From Daphnia carinata (taxonomy: Eukaryota; Arthropoda; Branchiopoda; Diplostraca; Daphniidae): a stretch of DNA of 64,000 bases. Of the stretch, positions 44,864 through 55,509 are shown one piece after another. Numbering within the stretch: the first letter of the stretch is position 1; the number at the start of each line of letters is the position of its first letter. The stretch is from contig NC_081336.1 of NCBI RefSeq assembly GCF_022539665.2, positions 5,596,221-5,660,220 on the forward strand. Reading direction: 5' to 3'. The position numbers were made by a program, and so were the translations under genes. The notes below the pieces were generated by a model. That model searched no databases, had not been told where the DNA came from, and saw only the letters and a program-made list of their open reading frames with translations.

Positions 44864-46200
44864 CTACACAACTTTTTGCGATACAACTACGTTGACTGGT
44901 ATCCTACTAAGGGCATCGGCATTCTGATGCAGCTTTCCAGGACGGAACTGAATCTCCATTTCGAACTGTTGCAAAAATAGGAACCAGCGAGTCAACCTTC
45001 CCGTGGGCTCTCTGATTTTTTGTATATACTGGAAGGGTCTATTATCCGTCACTATCACGAAGGTAGTGCCGCATAGATAGTGAAAGAATGCCTTAACCGA
45101 ATAATAATGGCATACGCTTCCTTCTCCGTTGTACACCATTTTAATTGTACGTCTGTGATATGTTTAGAGGTATAAGCGATGGGGTGTTCGAGAGACCTGT
45201 TAAACGATTCCATTGACTCGTCAACCACTCGTAAGTCATCAGGTGACTCCTCAGTGGATCCTGCGTTGGCACTTGGATATGGCATTTGAGACAGAACTCC
45301 GCCTACTCCGTACCCGCATTCATCCGTTCGAAGGATGAAAGGTCGCGCGAAATCTGGGTACGCGAGGGTAGGGGCGGAACATAGGCAGTCTTTAATGCTT
45401 TCGAACGCGTTCACTTCCTCCTGCCTCCATTGCCATGGTACGGCGCTCCTTGTGAGTCGCGTTAGAGCATGGACTTTATCAGCGAATTGTGCAATAAAGC
45501 GCCTATAATAATTGGCAAGGCCTAGGAACGCTCTGATTTGATCGGCGTTCTTCGGTCCTGCATATTTCCTTACAGCTTTGATTTTATTAGGGTCTACCAT
45601 TACTCCTTCCTCAGACACAATATGTCCTAAATACTCTACTGTGCTAGCAGCAAACCTGCATTTCTGAATCTTTACCTTCAGGCCATTTGCCTGCAAGAGG
45701 CGAAAGGTCGAGGTTAGGTGTTCTGCATGTTCGTTTATGTTTTTACTGTACACGATGATATCATCGATATACACCATAACACATTTCCCTGTTAAAGGTT
45801 TCAAAACAATCTCCATCTTTCGTTGAAATGTACTAGGTGCGTTACACAAACCAAACGGCATCCTAATGTATTCGAAATGACCAGATTCTGCCATGAAAGT
45901 AGTTTTATGAATGTCTTCTTCCTCAATTTAGATTTGCCAATAACTACTGAACAAATCTAACGTCGAAAATAACTTAGATCCGTGCAAGAGATTTAAAGTA
46001 TCCTCAATCCTCGGTAGGGGATACCGATCTTTCACGGTTACTGCATTTAGATCTCTATAGTCAACGCATAGTCTCAATTTGCCTGATTTTTTCTTTACAT
46101 AACGATTGATGCTCAGAAAGCACTGTGACTTTCCCTTATGATATTGTACTTGAGCATTTCTTCAATTTGTTGTCTTGCTATCGGTTTTATTGCTTGGGGC
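44864..46200 (-). pseudogene. pol: E2 reverse transcriptase-RNase H, left copy
   Basis: RT begins near 46195 with the palm preceded by [14 protein letters not shown] and [10 protein letters not shown], has an in-frame TAA near 45928, then MPFGLCNAPSTFQ and the catalytic MVYIDDIIVY (about 45785-45755). RNase H has RTDECGYGVGG (about 45330), TEKEAYAII, then a frameshift near 45100 and VTDNRPFQYIQ. It ends with HQNADALSRIP at about 44900. This RT half is missing from the right arm. Confidence 0.9.
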
Positions 46201-47061
46201 CAGTGTTGGAAGCGATACGTTGAAAAAGTATCGGTATCGTGGTACCGATACTTCAATTTTCGAACAATATATCGCGATAGCGGTACTATCGCGATACTAT
46301 TTTCATGTATCGCACGCGTTACCGATTCCGATACTTTTACTTTCTCAACGCCATCTAGGAGTGAAATTTATTACTAAGAAAAATTTTCGATAGATGGCCT
46401 TAATCAACATTCCAGCTATCGCAGTTCTATTGGGACTTAGGCTTTGTCTTATCAGTTGACCAACAAAACATAAATACAATAATAGTATATATTTTTTGCA
46501 TATCCAGTGGTATCCACTTATTTTGTTATCCAGTGTACAGTCATTCCAAGAAAATTCTTCCGCCTTGTAGACCAACAGTCAGCCGTTGTGCAAACCCATT
46601 TTGCTGACGCTAGCTTTTCTTTTAACGCAGACTTCTTTATTTCAAAAGATGTTGATATTAGTTTCCTGTAGTAACCTCGAGACTTAATCTTCAATCGAAG
46701 ACAAAGTCTATAGACGAATTTTCGGAATTCTGGACGCTCGATGTGATAGATAGGCAAGACTGCTTCACAAAGGTATTCCTTATGAAAAAATTTGATATTT
46801 AGATGGATCATTTATTGCTTTAGAATAGCTAAACTTACCACGATATAGTCGTCCAACATTTTTTGGGTAAGGGCTTTCTAATGGCCAAAAAATGAATATT
46901 TCCGCTGAGTCGATGGGTTGTTCTGCTGTTCGGAGACTTCAGGCGTTTTTCGTAAATTTCCTTGAAGGGCCTGATTTAGTTCGCAACACAGTTGGTTCAA
47001 GTTTTCAAGATCTGCCTTCTTATAAATTTTCTAAAAACGAAAGCGAATGGTTAATTAAACC
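46201..47061 (-). mobile_element. hAT transposon 3' part (hAT-a), inserted in E2 pol
   Basis: The terminus CAGTGTTGGAAGCG at 46201 abuts CTTGGGGC (46193-46200). On the - strand 46811-46518 encodes a hAT transposase segment (EYLCEAVLPIYHIERPEF; LASAKWVCTTADCWSTRR; LGMTVHW) typical of the ZBED-like hAT core, with the DDE-fold Asp region. Subterminal DNA is packed with CGATAC and GGTACCGATAC motifs. The element is cut at 47062 by another hAT. Confidence 0.8.
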
Positions 47062-47589
47062 CAGGGTTGGAAGCGGTACTTTAAAAAAGTACCGTTACCG
47101 CGCTTGCGGTACTTCAATTTATTTTTATTCCGTAATATAGGATTTGCAGTGAACGATGCCAGGCTTTCGTTTTAATTCCAACAATTTGTTTTTCAAAATC
47201 GTCAAAGTTGGTAGCAAATATCCCATTGAAACGTTGCGATCAGCCTGAAGGACGTCTAATGCGTCTGCCAGTGATCGCATGATTTTGACAAATTCCTTAA
47301 CATATTCTTCTTCGGCTGGGCGGAAATAGGGAATATTGAAGTGTTCAAATACTTCTTTTAATTCTTGCTTCTTGTTGTGGATGAAGTATTTTATGCGTTC
47401 AACAGCGTCGGAAAATGAATTTCAACGGGTCTCATTATGGACTACAAACAACAATTTGAGTTTTGCCTGAATGACATCCGATGCATTTGTACTTCGATTT
47501 TGCTTTTTCCACAGCATCTTCATTTTTAGTTCTGCAGAGTCTTTCAGTTTTTTTGCGTCCAGGTAGACTAAGTTTGGTTGACACCAAAC
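47062..47589 (-). mobile_element. second hAT fragment (hAT-b), C-terminal transposase part
   Basis: CAGGGTTGGAAGCGG at 47062 is the - strand 3' terminus. Upstream on that strand (47640-47150) lies a later part of a hAT transposase: LWKKQNRSTNASD, VHNETR then a stop where Trp is expected, SDAVERIKYFI, EYVKEFVKIMRSLADALD and SMGYLLPTLTILK. Because a later domain lies upstream of an earlier one (46811-46518), the two must come from separate copies. Fragmented and inactive. Confidence 0.75.
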
Positions 47590-49163
47590 GATCAACACAG
47601 AAAGCTTACCCCACATTAGACAGTGAAATTTCAGAAGTTCGCATATTTCCAATCAAACGGACTAGAAGTGCTGAAGAAAGCCCAAAAGAAAAGGACGAAC
47701 AGAAACAGCTAACAAAATACCATTCACACAATCTACCTAGCAGAAAGAGAAATAGACTATTAGAAGAAAGAGATTTTCGAAAAACAGCTTTAATAGAAAT
47801 TCATCAGTCAATAAATCAGTATAAATTAGAATAAGAAGCTACAAAGGATAAATTAGCAGCCAAACAGTTAAAAACAAGGTTAAAAGAAAAAGATTTGGAG
47901 TACAAACTAATTTCGGAGAAACTAATCGCAGCAGAGTAAAAAATCCAAGAACTCGAAAATCAAGGTCTTGCAATAATTCATACAACTGTCATTCATCAGC
48001 AAGCAATAGAATTTCAAACACAAAATTTATCTCAGCAACCAGAGCAGACTCACGAAGAAAAATCAAATTTGATTTCCACATTAGCGAAGAAAACCCAAGA
48101 CGTAAATTTATTAGAAACCGCAATAAAGAAATTAGAATCTGAATATTCTTCAGTAAAATCTAAATTAGTAAAGGATAGGGTAAGACTACGAAGTGAAGTA
48201 GAAAAACTCAAACTAAGGGAAGCTCAACTTTCGAAGAAGGGACCAGTCTACTAACTATGCTTACCGCAACTCAAATTGACCTAGATAAATTACAACTTAG
48301 CTACAAAGCTCTAGAAACTAAAAGTTGTGATGTGACTCCGAAAACAGACAAAGAGACAGGAGTAGTTCTAGATCTAGATCCAACAAGGAAAGGTCAAGGT
48401 CAAAAAGCCCTCATCCATCTCGTGACTCTTTGAAACGTAGATCGACTAGTAATAGAGACGACTCGGTAATATGCTACAGATGCGGCAACAAAGGTCATAT
48501 CGCAAGAGAATGTCGGACCAAAAATCCGAAGAAATTGCAGTAAAAAGCGGAATAGAACAAGAAAATTAAATATGTAGACTAATTAGAATTCCTGTAGAAT
48601 TTAGTACACAGAAATCCCAAGCCCTAATAGACACTGGTGCAGCAGCCAGTATCATATCATCAGATAAATTTGCACGTCTACCTCACAAAGCAATCGTAAT
48701 TGAACTAGAATACCACAATCAGCAATTATTCATTTCTGCATCAGGAAACGTAATGTATCCACTAGGATATTTCACACTTAGCATAAAATTAGCTCCAAAT
48801 TGCATACTTGAACATGATATTTTTGTATTACCAGAAGCTCAGGAAGGATGCATATTAGGGTTAGACTTTTTTCATAAATATAAAACTAAGATAGATATAG
48901 CTAAACAATTACTAGAACTAGCTAAACTAGACTAGAATTAGCTTTAGAAAATTAGTAGCTCCAATTTTCAATATTCAACAAAATTCGAACATCACGTTTG
49001 AATTGTGGCACTTAGCTGTGACGGAAAGAGTGACAATTAGTCAAGTCTTAAATAATCATAAAGATGTATTGCATCTAAATTGATTGAATAAGATAGAACT
49101 AGTGTGTTAAAACACAAAATAGACACAATAGAAAATACCAAATTAAGAGGTGCATATAGGATG
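47590..49163 (+). pseudogene. gag: E2 gag and protease, + strand
   Basis: 47590-48250 encodes a long basic/coiled region (LEERDFRKTALIEIHQSI; KKLESEYSSVKSKLVKDR) interrupted by stops near 47832 and 47937. After a frameshift comes an RS-rich stretch (SRSRSNKERSRSKSPHPSRD, 48363-48425 region), then the zinc knuckle CYRCGNKGHIARECR (about 48474-48518). Protease in the next frame has ALIDTGAAASIIS (about 48619-48657) and CILGLDFF, ending in a TAG at 48933-48935. The start of pol (HKIDTIENTKLRGAYRMPQ, about 49105-49165) is then broken by a hAT at 49172. The 5' LTR and gag N-terminus are missing. Confidence 0.85.
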
Positions 49164-49171
49164 CCCCAAGC

Positions 49172-50377
49172 AGGGTTGGGCTCGCGATAATAAGAAGTAT
49201 CACGATAGTATCGCAGTATCGCGATACTACCGGTACCGGTACCGCGATATTCCTATTTTGAAAGTATCGGTACCGGTATCGGATCATAAATTTTGACTTG
49301 CGATCCCAATACTTTTAATATATGGCGCCATCTAGAAGCCAAAAATATGACTACTATTTCTGCCAACATATGTTTCTACTATAACTGAAAAATTAGAATC
49401 TTCTAGTCCTCACATTGCGTCTTCTGCTGCAGCCGATATCGTGTCATTACATTATTACCGTCAGTTCAGAATTTGTTCATTTGCAAACAGGTGACAATTA
49501 AAAATTCCCCTCATTTGGCATGCCTCCAAAAAAATCAAAGTAAGTTTTTACAGATATTTGTTGACAGGATATATATCTTTTCATTTCTTATTTTCAGGAA
49601 CGTGAAACGGAAGTTGCAAAAGAGCAATTCTTCTGTTAAGAAAGCTTGGAATTCCTCAAAGCACCATGTTTCCATGAACGATATGAACAAAGATGCATTG
49701 GCTGCAGAAAGTAAGTTCAAATGTGTGTTCTAATGTCTTCTATGGAAATCCCCATTGCCCTTAATATATGTAGGTTCATCATTGTTCGATCAGCTAATGT
49801 ATCTTTCACGCTCTGATCAATATTCCTCGATCCAGCTACCAGAACCAGCTGCCCAGTTAAATGTGTCTGATGATCTACCAGGTAAGAAAGTAAATTTCTC
49901 TTCTTGTGTTATGTAAACTTTTATGAAATTGTTAAGTTGAAGCATTCGTAGTTTAGTAGTAGTAGTAGTTGACGTTCGTAGGATGTTTTAAAATTTATGT
50001 TAATAAATTAGTGGGACCATGAAATTAATGTATATTGTTCTTCTTTTAGAGGCTACAGAGTTTGTTGCAGATGGGACAAATTACATCAGATAATTAAAGA
50101 TATACTATTATATTTCAAAAATGTTAAATAAGTTTCATTTCGTTTCAGACGACAAGAAAGATGCCCTGCCATATCCAGAATCCTTAATAAAATATGGTGG
50201 TCCTGGCAAAACCGACGTAAACCCCGCTATTTGTGCCTAATTGGTGAGTGTAAAAAGAAGGCCCGATACCTCTCTGCCGTCAACATTTCCAGAGGAGATA
50301 TAAGAAACCAGATATCGGTAACACTTCTGGTTTCACTCATTCTTTTACTATAAGTATTACAATAACTTGGGTTTTAT
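49172..50377 (+). mobile_element. hAT 5' part in E2 pol, + strand, with exon-like N-terminal coding
   Basis: Starts CAGGGTTGGGCTCGCG next to GCCCCAAG (49164-49171), the same 8 bp seen inverted at 46193-46200. The first 150 bp is dense in GTATCGCGATAC and GGTACCGGTACC motifs. A short exon (MPPKKSK, 49520-49540) ends at GTAAGT and is followed at TTTCAG by NVKRKLQKSNSSVKKAWNSS (about 49598-49710). Further short exon-like pieces follow at 49780-49880, 50050-50090 and 50150-50240. This looks like the multi-exon N-terminus of a hAT transposase gene. Confidence 0.7.
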
Positions 50378-51230
50378 CAGGGTTGGACTACCGCGGTTAA
50401 AAAATTACCGCGGTAGTAACGCGGTCGTGCGGTACTACCGCAGCGACTACCGCTGTACTTGGTTTTCAACATTACCGCTACCGTTACCGCCAGTGCGGTG
50501 CCAGTGCAAAATTCAAGAAAACGGTAACGGTACTTTTGCGCCATCTAGCGATGCGTTTATTAAGCTATTCCTTTTTGTAGCAGACTGCATTTTAGGTAAA
50601 TATTTCAAAGCGTGTTGTTTCAGATTCAGTCACAAGTCAGTTTCTTTGGTGTAAGAGTCAATAATCGCAAGAATACATTATGGCCCCAAGCCCAAAACGT
50701 CAAACTGAAAGGTAATTTGTTTTCCCTGATCAAGTAAGTGGTGTGATCTTCTATTATGTGACTTTCAGGAAATCTAAATCCCAGTCGGGTAATAAAGTCC
50801 TTACGAAGCCTCGTTTGGCTCCCAATCGGCGAGGTAAAGTCACAAATCATCTTAGTATTGACGCTTCTCCCGATAAAGGTAAAGTATTGCCAGCTAATAA
50901 CGTACTTTATCTTCTTCCTTACATAGAACATGATGCTTTTCTCCACACAGGGTCTTCCACCACAGAGGAATCCATCCACAGAGGAATTGGAGAGTGAAGA
51001 AGTAAGCTTTGTCCAAAGCTGCCCGCAGGGTTTGAGGGGCCCCGAAGAATCAAATACCTCTAAATGTTGGACAGATTCTACCTCAGGTACCCTTCAAAAG
51101 TTGAATTCTTAATTTTGCTAGGTTCTTTAGGCTTATACTAGGAGTGTGTTATAGCTGCTACTGCAGCAGCGTTCAATGTTTAGAAGTATTGCAGCCCATC
51201 AATAGCGTATTGTAAAAAAATCTTGCTATA
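50378..51230 (+). mobile_element. third hAT 5' end (hAT-c) nested in the previous one
   Basis: Starts CAGGGTTGGACTACCGCGG at 50378. Subterminal DNA repeats TACCGCGGTA and GGTACTACCGC. As in its neighbour, a short first exon (MAPSPKRQTE, about 50681-50712) ends at GTAATTT and is followed after TTTCAG by KSKSQSGNKVLTKPRLAPNRR (50770 on; shortened here). Breaks off before the E2 right arm at 51231. Confidence 0.7.
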
Positions 51231-51669
51231 TCCACTGAGGAGTCACCTGATGACTTACGAGTGGTTGACGAGTCAATGGAATCGTTTAACAGGTCTCTCG
51301 AACACCCCATCGCTTATACCTCTAAACATATCACAGACGTACAATTAAAATGGTGTACAACGGAGAAGGAAGCGTATGCCATTATTATTCGGTTAAGGCA
51401 TTCTTTCACTATCTATGCGGCACTACCTTCGTGATAGTGACCGATAATAGACCCTTCCAGTATATACAAAAAATCAGAGAGCCCACGGGAAGGTTGACTC
51501 GCTGGTTCCTATTTTTGCAACAGTTCGAAATGGAGATTCAGTTCCGTCTTGGAAAGCTGCATCAGAATGCCGATGCCCTTAGTAGGATACCAGTCAACGT
51601 AGTTGTATCGCAAAAAGTTGTGTAGCTGATGACTGGGTGATCGCACAACAAGAAGATAAATTTTGTTAG

Positions 51670-52910
51670 GTGGCCGCGAAAGGGATCGAAGTTAATGATA
51701 AAGAAGATGAGTTTAGGTACCTTCCTAATGGTATATTGACTACTGCTAGAGGTAAAATCGTAGTCTCAGCGACGCTACGAGGAGAAATAATAAAGCTCTA
51801 TCATTACCACAAATTAGCAGGTCATTTAGGAATCGCAAAAACAACATTAAATATCTGTAACAAGTATTTTTGGCCAAGAATGGCTAGTGAAATCAAAACA
51901 TATGTTCTTAACTGTTTAACTTGCGCTAAGCGTAAACCTTCAGGTGCGTGTAAAGCCGCACTTCAACCAATCCCTGTCGCAGACAATGTCTGGCAGAAAT
52001 TGGCTATGGATATTGTAGGCCCCGTGACTGAAAGTGGAAAAGGCAATAAGTACATTCTAGTGATAATGGAGTACACCACTAGGTATGTTATAGCTCTAGC
52101 TCTTAAGGAAATTTCTGCCCAAACTATCATGCGTAAATTTATAAAACATATTGTCAACTGCGAAGGGTTGCCCTCTCAGATCCTAACGGATAAAGGTTCC
52201 AACTTCCAGTCATTGGCAATGGCAGAGCTATGTAAGCAGTTGGGTGTGAAGCAACTTAGAACGACAGCCTATCATCCACAAACTGATGGCGCTGTAGAAA
52301 GATTTAATCGAACGCTAGGAGATATGTTAACAGCGCATGTCGCTCATAACCCATCGCTGTGGGATGAGCATCTCGATTATGTAGTTGCAGCGTAAAACCG
52401 AACGCCCCATTCAAGCACAGGCGAAACTCCATTCTATCTCCTGAAGGGTAGAGATGCCCTGGAACCGACGGATCTAAGACCTCCGATGAGGAATCGTCTT
52501 TTAGAAGACCAAAATAATATTTATACTCAACAGTGGCATGAAGCGATAGAGTTAACAAAAAGTAGATAGTCATTGCTCAGTCACGACAAAAAGAAAATTA
52601 CGATCGATCCTTAAAAGAATGTTCATTCGAACAGGGAGACTTAGTTTTACTAAAATAAATGAAGCCGTAGAAAGGGAAATTTTACATGCGGTGGGACGGT
52701 CCTTTTACAATTGTAGAAAAATTGTCCCACCGTAACTATGTAATAAGAAAAACGGCAGAAAATCACACAGCAGTTGTTCATGTAAATCGCTTGAAGAAGT
52801 GGAAAAATAGACAAGAAACAGAGAAAGAAAATCAGGTCGAAGAAAATACCACCGAAAGAGAAAGGGAAAAAGAAAGAGAAAGCGATTCAGAAAACAGGGA
52901 AACCGAATGA
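51670..52910 (+). pseudogene. E2 integrase, right copy
   Basis: Same blocks as the left copy: HHCC finger, MDIVGPV, LTDKGSNF and GAVERFNR, then TAA at 52393-52395. The C-terminal part with MRWDGPFTIVEKL (52686-52740) leads to the R/E/S-rich tail, which ends at a TGA at 52908-52910. It shares every disabling change with the left arm. Confidence 0.9.
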
Positions 52911-53215
52911 GACAAAACAAATGAACAAAGAAAAGCAGTAGTAGAACCAAAGGAAGAAGAAAGCGGAAGTACGGAATAGAATTTACAGTCAGAAGGAGAG
53001 ACGAGGGAAACAACCGAAAAAGAACCAATACCCGAACAAATTGGTGAGAGAAGCGAAAGTGAACAGTTGCCCATAGAAAGTGAAACTACAACCATAGAAA
53101 AACCTAGAGGAAGACGGAAGAAACAAACAAGCGTAGCAATTCTCGTTAGAAGATAACTAAGACAAGCAGTTAAACAACCGAAAAGATTGATAATCGAAAT
53201 GTAATACCATTGCAG

Positions 53216-55301
53216 ATGAATATCATAATTTCGAGCCTTGTCTTCGCTCTAGCCGTAGGCCTAGTTCTACCTATAACCATCAACACTTGCAACTCCCAAT
53301 AACAAATGGTACTATAGATTTAGAAGACACCGATTATTGCTCACATCCCGAACCCGTAGAAGTACCGACAAAAGTAATTTACAGATTATTAACGAAAAAC
53401 AAAGAACCTATAACTTGGGAATGGTATGCTTGTACCCAATGGCTGTCAACAAAAGAAATTTCTACGAATTTCTTGTTAAGCCATGATACGACATTTAAAA
53501 AACAGATTCTTAAAGTAAGCGCCGACGATGTTGGGCTACCGCCCAATATCCGAACACTTGCGTTACTAGCCCAATGGTTAAAGACGGGAAGACATTTAGA
53601 TATCTCCAAGAACCTGAAGGAGAAGGTTCCTGGATGACTACACAGGCGTATGCAACTAAAAATTGTGTCACGAAAATCATCCAATTAACCAAAGAATATC
53701 ATGATTGCCCTGTCCTATCACCTTTTGGAATTTTTGCAAATTCCAGCTAGTTAGGATTCTCAAATCATAACGATTTGACAATAGTTTGGAAATCTCCTGA
53801 TCCGAAAGAACCGGTTTGCGAGATAAATTCCGTATTTCAAGGTCGTGGTAATTTAACTAGAAGTAACAAACAAAGTAGAATAGCATCACGGATCACGATT
53901 AGAATTTATAATATCAACTAACAAGACGCAGATTTGTACTAACATAACTGTATTTCCAGTAATCGGGTTACCCGACACATACATAGATATCCTCGAAAAT
54001 TGTAAACGCCAGAAAAGAATTTATGCAAGGAAATTTCAGGATTTCTAATGCTAGCAAGCAGCCCAAGCAGCTGTTTAGCTTATTTGCCACGGAGCGGAAA
54101 ATTTTCAATCTCACCGTGTGCCTTTGACAACAGCTTACCGCCTGAAAAAGAAATTCAGAAAGCCGTAGTGAATGGTCAAAATTTTTGATTTTTACAGAAT
54201 GGAATGATAATGCAAAGTTTCCTTCAACATTGCATTCATCAATTCACAATAAACAACACAGGTGTAAAGAAATGCGGAAGTAGCATTGACGAGGAGGAGA
54301 ATCCCACTGACGTTTGGATTCTCGATCCATTCCCAATGACGCCAGAACTTGTTCCATTTCAAATTGTCCAGGCGCACACAGGACATTGCTTAACTGTAAA
54401 TGTAACTTTAGACTACCCCATATCGGTAGAACCATGTGAAGAGAAAAATGTAAATCAATTCTGGCTAGTAGAGTTATTAGACGCAGTAGAAAACACATGG
54501 GATGATAACGACAGACTTCAGGAACAGAAAAGACCAAAGGTCACCACAATAGATAGAACCAAAACCAAGAAATTCGACAGGATGAGCGACCATATTCTAT
54601 TTAACCCCCAGCGTTATATGAAAAAATCCAACCCACTACCAATTTAGATTATTGTTTAACAGTATCAGAGAAGCAAGCGCTCATCCTACATTTCTGTAAC
54701 CAAAGTTACATGGAAGACAGTTTTCCAAAACAAGATTTCGCGTATGTCAATGGAAAACTAAGAATTGCGTCAACGACAACATGCGTCACACCATTAGCTA
54801 CGACACCTTGTGACAGTGAATTCGGCAACCGAACACTGGAATTACAACGTAGTAGACAGAAAATTTGCGTTAAAAGACAATCCGTATTGTCTAACACCGT
54901 TTTACGAAGACAAAACAGTGGGCGCAATCCCCTGCGACTCTTCGCTAGGAATGCAGGGGTGGGATTTTCAGAAAACGCTTGCTCCTATACTCTTCCCAAT
55001 AGACAAAATTGAAGATGCCGATAGCATAAAAAGACGAAGAGAAGGAAGAAATCGTAGGAAACAACAAGAAAAGTTGATTGAGTTAAACGATTCGGGAGAA
55101 GTAACAGATATGCCGAGTAACAAAACTCAACTAACGGACAGCATCCGTTCGTTACCAGAGATCGAAAATCGACAGTATATAGAAGGTCAGGCAATAAAGC
55201 ATGAATCCCAATTGGCCAATAAAGTTCACCAGTTGTACTGTAAGATAACATCTTTAGAAAGTAATCAAGCTATGATATTAGCACAGACCAGCGAACTCTT
55301 A
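53216..55301 (+). pseudogene. env: E2 envelope-like glycoprotein, right copy, truncated
   Basis: ATG at 53216 directly after a TTGCAG acceptor, signal peptide, stop at 53300-53302, then frames at 53287-53637, 54204-54647, 54710-55012 and 54810 onward, as in the left copy. It is cut at 55301 within the segment LAQTSELL. The missing C-terminal Cys-rich block is not found nearby, whereas the membrane-anchor part reappears 2.1 kb downstream (57414-57830). Confidence 0.82.
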
Positions 55302-55305
55302 AGCG

Positions 55306-55509
55306 AACAACATTTGATAAAATAGATAAAATAGATAAAATTTTAAAATCCGGTGAAGAGAAATTCATTCATATAACCTGTAGAAAATTTTAGCAAACAT
55401 AGAAAACTAAAATAATTTGAAAAAAGGGGGAAGGAAAGTAGATATGCAACCAAATTTGTAGACACAACTACTAACACACCTACCTTTTCCCTCAACCATC
55501 CACCCACAT
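55306..55509 (+). repeat. tail block B, first copy in right arm
   Basis: 204 bp matching 40187-40393 inverted and 57850-58055 direct. In the left arm this block follows the env anchor; here it follows the truncated ectodomain. Confidence 0.85.

Larger units (their letters stand above)
39281..46200 (-). mobile_element. E2 left arm: env-bearing gypsy element, - strand
   Basis: Reading down from 46200: RT (with a stop), RNase H, integrase, acidic/RE-rich tail, env, a 200 bp tail block, satellite and an LTR-like block ending at 39281. From 45258 down to 41191 it is an inverted, nearly identical copy of 51231-55301. It carries the same disabling mutations as the other arm (RNase H frameshift, integrase stop), so the duplication happened after the element had died, or the arms are kept alike by gene conversion. 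At 46200 it meets a hAT terminus next to CTTGGGGC. Confidence 0.88.
51231..55301 (+). mobile_element. E2 right arm, + strand (RNase H, integrase, env)
   Basis: Inverted, nearly identical copy of 41191-45258. It begins inside RNase H at TCCACTGAGGAGTC, because the RT half is absent. RNase H tail 51350-51625, integrase 51670-52910 with the stop at 52393-52395, and env from 53216 to a break at 55301. Differences between arms are single bases and a 3 bp indel near 52995. Confidence 0.9.
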
